A DNA stretch of 37,356 nt from Terriglobia bacterium (GTDB lineage Bacteria > Acidobacteriota > Terriglobia > Terriglobales > Acidobacteriaceae): contig JAIQFW010000010.1 of the NCBI GenBank assembly GCA_020073105.1, positions 1 through 37,356 on the forward strand, in the 5' to 3' direction. Positions 33,545 through 37,356 of the stretch are shown here, piece by piece. Numbering within the stretch: position 1 is the first letter of the stretch; every line of letters starts with the position of its first letter. A model generated the notes under the pieces. It saw only the letters and a program-made list of their open reading frames with translations, was not told where the DNA came from and did no database searches. The translations under genes and the position numbers were made by a program.

Positions 33545-33921
33545 GCTTTAACTCCCACTAATGCTCCGACAGTTGCTGCCAGTTCCTTAAGTTGCGTGGG
33601 CTTTCGGAGAAATGCATCTACCCGTTGTGCTGTGGCCTCCGCCCTCAGTTCGGGCCAGCCATAGCCGGTGAACACAATAATGCGGGTTTTCAGGGCCAAT
33701 TCTCGAATGTGCTTGATCAGATCCAGGCCCCCGAAACCCAGCTTGGTCAGGCGCAGATCAGTAATGACAACCGAGTAGGAAAAGTGCGCCAGTAGGGCTT
33801 GCGCCTCTTCCAGCTCCCGGGCACAGTCTACCTGGTGACCGCAGTCAGAGAGGTATTCCTTATATGCATTCGCCAACTGGTCGTCGTCGTCGATGATAAG
33901 AATTCGTTCGGCCATGCTCAT
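33541..33921 (-). CDS. Single-domain response regulator coupled to EAL gene
   Basis: This 126-residue receiver has an extended acidic cluster ILIIDDDDQ, phospho-Asp in VVITDLRLTKLG, VFTGYG and the lysine in FLRKPTQL. The start is taken at ATG 33921 at the natural beginning of the fold; residues upstream to 33969 are unlike receivers. Its TGA overlaps the EAL start, implying that phosphorylation of this receiver may regulate the EAL protein in trans. Confidence 0.88.
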   Translation of the reverse strand: MSMAERILIIDDDDQLANAYKEYLSDCGHQVDCARELEEAQALLAHFSYSVVITDLRLTKLGFGGLDLIKHIRELALKTRIIVFTGYGWPELRAEATAQRVDAFLRKPTQLKELAATVGALVGVKA

Positions 33922-34194
33922 GAGGGGGCACGCAAGCTGCCAAATTCCAGTCACCTCGAAGTCGTACATAGCAATGGTTTATCCCAGAACGAAGAGCGCC
34001 TTACTGTCCAAGAGACAAGCAGTTCCTTTTGGAAAACGAACAGTGGGACGCGAGGCCGCCTGAGCGGTCCGACAACAGTCCCCGAGCTTCCCTGCAGGGA
34101 GTACCGAATCAGCAGGGTTACCTCAGTAAGTTGTGTCACCTTTTGGAGAAACGTATCGTTACAAAGCTAGCAAAGCAAATGCAGGGAGATGTGC

Positions 34195-35367
34195 ATGGCG
34201 GACGTTCCAGCCGAAGCGGCAGCCCGCAATCGAGAGCTGCACCCGGATCTCCGGACTCAACTACTCGCCCAGAAGACTGACCTTATCGGCGAGCTTGCCG
34301 GGGCAATCTCCAATGAATTCAACAACCTCATGATGGCTGTTACCAGCTATGCTGAGTTAGAGTTGAAGAAGGCCCCCCCTGCGGAAAGACGTAGCCTGGA
34401 GCAGGTGCTGAGCAACTCCGCGCGGGCGGCATCATTGATTCAGAAACTGCTGGCCTTCAGCCGTACGCGTGTTTCTTCCCAGGACCCTCTGCATCTGAAC
34501 TGTGTAGTTACCGAAACCACCGAATTGCTGCGACAGTTGGTTGGCGAGCAGATCGAAATTGTTCTGAGTCTTGAACCACAACTCCAAAGAATCAAGGCCG
34601 ACCGGGCAGAACTCGAAGAACTCATGATGCTCATGGCCATTCATGGGCGCGATGCAATGGCAGGATGCGGGAAACTGTCGATAACCACGCAATCGGTCGA
34701 CCTTGACCAAGCAACTATTGGCGCAAATGAGGCGGTAACTCCGGGAAAGTATGTAATGCTCTCGGTTCGTGACTCAGGAACGAGTCCGGCAGGCCCCCGG
34801 CGCGGTTCGAACCCCGGCGCAAAGGGTCAAGACTTCCGAATCAGCCTAGCGTTAGCCGCGATCAACCGCGTCGTCCAGGAAGCGCGGGGACTGATGCGCA
34901 TTTCCAGCGAACCCGACGAGGGCACACAGTTCATCATGTATTTCCCGGCTCTCGCGGGAGGGGCTCGAGAAACAGAAGGGGCCTTCGCCCACAAGAGCTC
35001 AATAGCGTCCAGGACAATCCTCGTGGTGGAGGACGACGACGCCGTGCGTGTCCCAGCCGTCGAGTTTCTCAAGATGGAAGGCTTCAAAGTCCTGCAGGCC
35101 AAGACAGGACCTGAAGCCATTAACATTGCGGTGCACAAGCGTTCCCCGCTGGACCTGTTGATCACCGACATCGTTATGCCCGCCATGAGCGGCCGAGAGG
35201 TCGCGAAGGAACTCTTGGAAATGCATCCCGGCCTCAGGGTGCTCTACATGTCAGGAGACGCCGGGGAGGCCGCTGTGGCGGACTCGCAGTCGCAGGATGA
35301 CGTGCTGCAGAAACCCTTCCGCCTCGACAAACTGAATGAAAAAATTCGGACTCTGCTCGGGGAGTAA
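34195..35367 (+). CDS. Degenerate hybrid histidine kinase with C-terminal receiver
   Basis: The 390-residue protein resembles the kinase class with the H-box GGIAHDFNNLL, but here it reads GAISNEFNNLM, so the phospho-acceptor histidine is replaced by Asn. The N-box equivalent is IHGRDAM instead of VNARDAM. The G1 position is RDSGTSP instead of D-x-G-x-G, so ATP binding is doubtful. The C-terminal receiver is intact (VVEDDDAVR, phospho-Asp in LLITDIVMPAMSG, LYMSGDAG, LQKPFRL). AGGGAG lies upstream of ATG 34195, better placed than ATG 34189. It is likely a pseudokinase scaffold or phosphate sink. Confidence 0.85.
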   Translation: MADVPAEAAARNRELHPDLRTQLLAQKTDLIGELAGAISNEFNNLMMAVTSYAELELKKAPPAERRSLEQVLSNSARAASLIQKLLAFSRTRVSSQDPLHLNCVVTETTELLRQLVGEQIEIVLSLEPQLQRIKADRAELEELMMLMAIHGRDAMAGCGKLSITTQSVDLDQATIGANEAVTPGKYVMLSVRDSGTSPAGPRRGSNPGAKGQDFRISLALAAINRVVQEARGLMRISSEPDEGTQFIMYFPALAGGARETEGAFAHKSSIASRTILVVEDDDAVRVPAVEFLKMEGFKVLQAKTGPEAINIAVHKRSPLDLLITDIVMPAMSGREVAKELLEMHPGLRVLYMSGDAGEAAVADSQSQDDVLQKPFRLDKLNEKIRTLLGE

Positions 35368-35447
35368 TCGACGAGGAGCGGACCGGTTCTGACCATGAGG
35401 TTGTTGGCGTCAGCCTCGTCTCGAAGGGGTTGTTTCTCTTTCTACCC

Positions 35448-37356
35448 ATGACACGCGGCGCAGATCCAGGCAACACCCGAGGGTTCAAGCAGGCACTGGC
35501 GAACAGCGAGGCTCTTCGGCAGGCAATGCTGGATTCGTCGCTGGATTGCATCATTTGCGCGGACGAACAAGCCAAAATCACAGAATTCAACGCTGCGTCT
35601 GAACGGGTCTTTCGGATCAGCCGATCGGCGGCTCTGGGCCGGGACCTGCCTGATCTGGTTTTTCCGGCTGCGGTGCAGGAGCGTCATCGCAAAGAGCTTT
35701 TTGGCACAGGTCGAGAGACTACGGTCGAGCTTGTCAGCAGCCGGATTGAAACCACCGCGATCCGATTCGACGGCAGCAAGTTCCCAGCGGAATTCACTGT
35801 GGCCCGCGTTGTCATCCACCAGGAACCGACATTTGTGGTGCATGTGCGCGATATTACCGCCCGCAAGCGGGCGGAGGAAGCGACGGTCTGGCTGGCTGCG
35901 ATCGTTGAGTCATCCCAGGACGCGATCATTGGCAAGGATCTGGATGGTCTTATCACGAGCTGGAACAAAGGGGCGGAGACAATGTATGGGTACACTTCCG
36001 ATGACGTCATCGGCCGGCATATCTCAGTTCTTGCCCCTCCCGAACGGGCTGACGAGATTCCGCAGATCATGGAGGAACTCAATAAAGGCCACCGCATCAA
36101 GAGCTTCGAAACTGTGCGGATGGCTAAGAACGGAAAGGTGCTCAATGTGTCTCTCACGATTTCTCTTGTTCAGGACTCGGACGGAACCGTCATGGGCGCC
36201 TCAGTCGTCGCCCGGGACATCACCGCGGAGAAGGTTGCAGAGGAAGCTCTGCGAAAAGCCAATGAGACCAGCATCTACTCATCTCCGGTTCCCATTGCCG
36301 CCCTGGACGTCAAGGGCCATGTGACGATGTGGAACCCGGCCGCAGAGGCGGTCTTTGGCTGGAGTGAAAAGGAGGTCATCGGCAAGGCTGTTCCCATCAT
36401 TCCTCCGGAAGAAGCGGCACGAGCCGCATTGCTACACGAGAGACTGCTCTCTGGCGAGACTCTGACTGGCATAGAGGTCTGCCGGCAAAGCCGAGATGGA
36501 TCACCCATCACCGTCAGTGTCTCCGCCAGTCCGCTGTGGGACGAAAATCACAAGGTCAAGGGGACCATCGGATTTCTTACAGACATCAGCGAGCAGAAAC
36601 GCGCAGAAGTCGCCTTGCGCAGAGCAGAGGAGAAGTACCGCAGCATCTTTGAGAACGCGGTGGAAGGTATTTATCAGGCTACGCCTGACGGCAAATATAT
36701 CTCATCAAACCCCGCCCTGGCCCGCATGTTGGGGTTTGATTCCCCGGAAGAACTCATTGCGATGCGCAATGACATCACTCACCAGGAATACATCGACCCT
36801 GAGTTACGCGCGGTATTCATCCGGTCCATCGAAGAACTTGGCGTGGTCCAGAATTTTGAGTATCAAGCCCGTCGCAAAGATGGAAAGCCGATCTGGCTTT
36901 CCGCCAGTGCTCACGCGGTCCGCGGTACAGACTTGAAGAGCGAACACCGGCTGGAATCGCTGATCTCGCGCGAGTCCAGCTTCCTGTTCAACAACCTTAT
37001 TCTTCTAGTCGCCTGCTTCACCGTGCTTTGGGGAACGCTGTTCCCGATCCTCAGCGAGTGGGTGCAGGGACACAAGATCACGGTCGGCCCGCCGTTCTTC
37101 AACCGCGTCAATATTCCGGTTGCGCTCTTGTTGTTGCTGCTGACCGCCCTCGGACCGCTGCTCGCCTGGCGCAAAACATCCGTGGAAAGCCTGAAGCGCA
37201 ACTTCCTGGTTCCCACCATCATCGCCGTCGCCGCGGCGGTGCTGGTGATGGTCGCACCGGCATCCTGGGGCGGACCTTTCGGCATGCGCACCTGGCAGGA
37301 CGCGTCGTACTTCTACTCGCTCATGACCATCACCCTGTCGGTGCTGGTCGCCGCCA
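35448..37356 (+). CDS. Multi-PAS sensor protein, frame runs into CcmF-like sequence and off the end
   Basis: A single open frame starts at ATG 35448 and never stops before the window edge (636 codons). Residues about 1-494 contain four PAS/PAC units: ANSEALRQAMLDSSLDCIIC, then WLAAIVESSQDAIIGKDLDG, then IYSSPVPIAALDVKG, then KYRSIFENAVEGIYQATPDG. PAC tails such as VHVRDITARKRAEE and GFLTDISEQKRAEV close three of them. No kinase domain is reached. After HAVRGTD (about 36,930) the sequence becomes CcmF-like. The PAS part is a genuine sensor N-terminus; its output domain is missing. GAAGGGG is 17 bases upstream of ATG; a TTG at 35430 is less likely. Confidence 0.8.
   Translation, partial: MTRGADPGNTRGFKQALANSEALRQAMLDSSLDCIICADEQAKITEFNAASERVFRISRSAALGRDLPDLVFPAAVQERHRKELFGTGRETTVELVSSRIETTAIRFDGSKFPAEFTVARVVIHQEPTFVVHVRDITARKRAEEATVWLAAIVESSQDAIIGKDLDGLITSWNKGAETMYGYTSDDVIGRHISVLAPPERADEIPQIMEELNKGHRIKSFETVRMAKNGKVLNVSLTISLVQDSDGTVMGASVVARDITAEKVAEEALRKANETSIYSSPVPIAALDVKGHVTMWNPAAEAVFGWSEKEVIGKAVPIIPPEEAARAALLHERLLSGETLTGIEVCRQSRDGSPITVSVSASPLWDENHKVKGTIGFLTDISEQKRAEVALRRAEEKYRSIFENAVEGIYQATPDGKYISSNPALARMLGFDSPEELIAMRNDITHQEYIDPELRAVFIRSIEELGVVQNFEYQARRKDGKPIWLSASAHAVRGTDLKSEHRLESLISRESSFLFNNLILLVACFTVLWGTLFPILSEWVQGHKITVGPPFFNRVNIPVALLLLLLTALGPLLAWRKTSVESLKRNFLVPTIIAVAAAVLVMVAPASWGGPFGMRTWQDASYFYSLMTITLSVLVAA
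36931..37356 (+). other. CcmF-like cytochrome c biogenesis fragment (probable chimeric join)
   Basis: Residues LKSEHRLESLISRESSFLFN followed by VLWGTLFPILSEWVQG and ITVGPPFFNRVN are characteristic of CcmF/heme-lyase family proteins, with several hydrophobic helices after them. They follow directly, in frame, on the incomplete fourth PAS domain. A PAS domain would normally continue with a GxxxYYEG-type PAC strand. I infer an assembly junction near 36,926-36,933, not a biological fusion. The fragment is truncated by the window end. Confidence 0.8.

Noticed and set aside
35448-37356. Genuine PAS-CcmF fusion protein
   Set aside because: The join falls mid-domain in both families at the very end of the contig, which fits a chimera better than a new architecture.

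Overview
The window looks like a contig from a soil-type Acidobacteriota genome. This is inferred from the protein repertoire: acidobacterial-style receiver/PilZ proteins, a small CLDC zinc-ribbon protein, many one-component and two-component regulators, and sigma/CHAT modules. It is not proven. Both extreme ends look like chimeric joins. Bases 1 to about 140 read better as a membrane-protein N-terminus on the minus strand than as the start of hutI. From about 36,931 the open frame of a multi-PAS protein changes abruptly into a CcmF-like cytochrome c biogenesis protein.

Region 1 (1-1.3 kb): a 5'-incomplete imidazolonepropionase gene (hutI), then an intact tRNA-Phe(GAA) gene with a plausible sigma-70 promoter.

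Region 2 (1.3-14.6 kb) is accessory DNA integrated at the tRNA. The 3' part of tRNA-Phe is repeated at 10,963-11,008 (46 bp) and, with 17 more downstream bases, at 14,556-14,618 (63 bp, identical to 1,260-1,322). Tyrosine-recombinase remnants lie beside the first and last copies. The first segment (1.3-11.0 kb) carries a broken MBL-fold gene, a truncated ECF41-type sigma factor, Dps, a GAF/sigma-54 activator with a four-cysteine motif, a VioB-type ferritin-like protein, a Rieske protein, a 4Fe-4S/CDGSH protein, a TMEM175-like channel, an NmrA-like SDR, a cupin and an alpha/beta hydrolase. Four copies of TGTCACA-N16-(T/G)GTC, resembling the known ECF41 promoter, lie in this segment and suggest a local regulon. 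The second segment (11.0-14.6 kb) carries a frameshifted CHAT-protease/TPR protein.

Region 3 (14.6-26.75 kb, minus strand) is a tightly packed likely operon: peptide ABC transporter (two ATPases, two permeases, binding protein), sigma factor, TPR-CHAT protease, a zinc-finger anti-sigma-like protein, a secreted subtilisin and an HD-GYP phosphodiesterase. Several junctions overlap by 1-4 bases, including binding protein/sigma and sigma/CHAT. This is the most interesting system here: a non-CRISPR arrangement in which a CHAT protease could control a sigma factor in response to imported peptides.

Region 4 (27-37 kb) is regulatory: a receiver/PilZ protein, a single-domain response regulator, a zinc-ribbon miniprotein, a second sigma/anti-sigma-like pair homologous to that of region 3, an NtrC-type regulator, an EAL protein with a coupled receiver, a degenerate hybrid kinase without the phospho-acceptor histidine, and a multi-PAS protein running to the window end.
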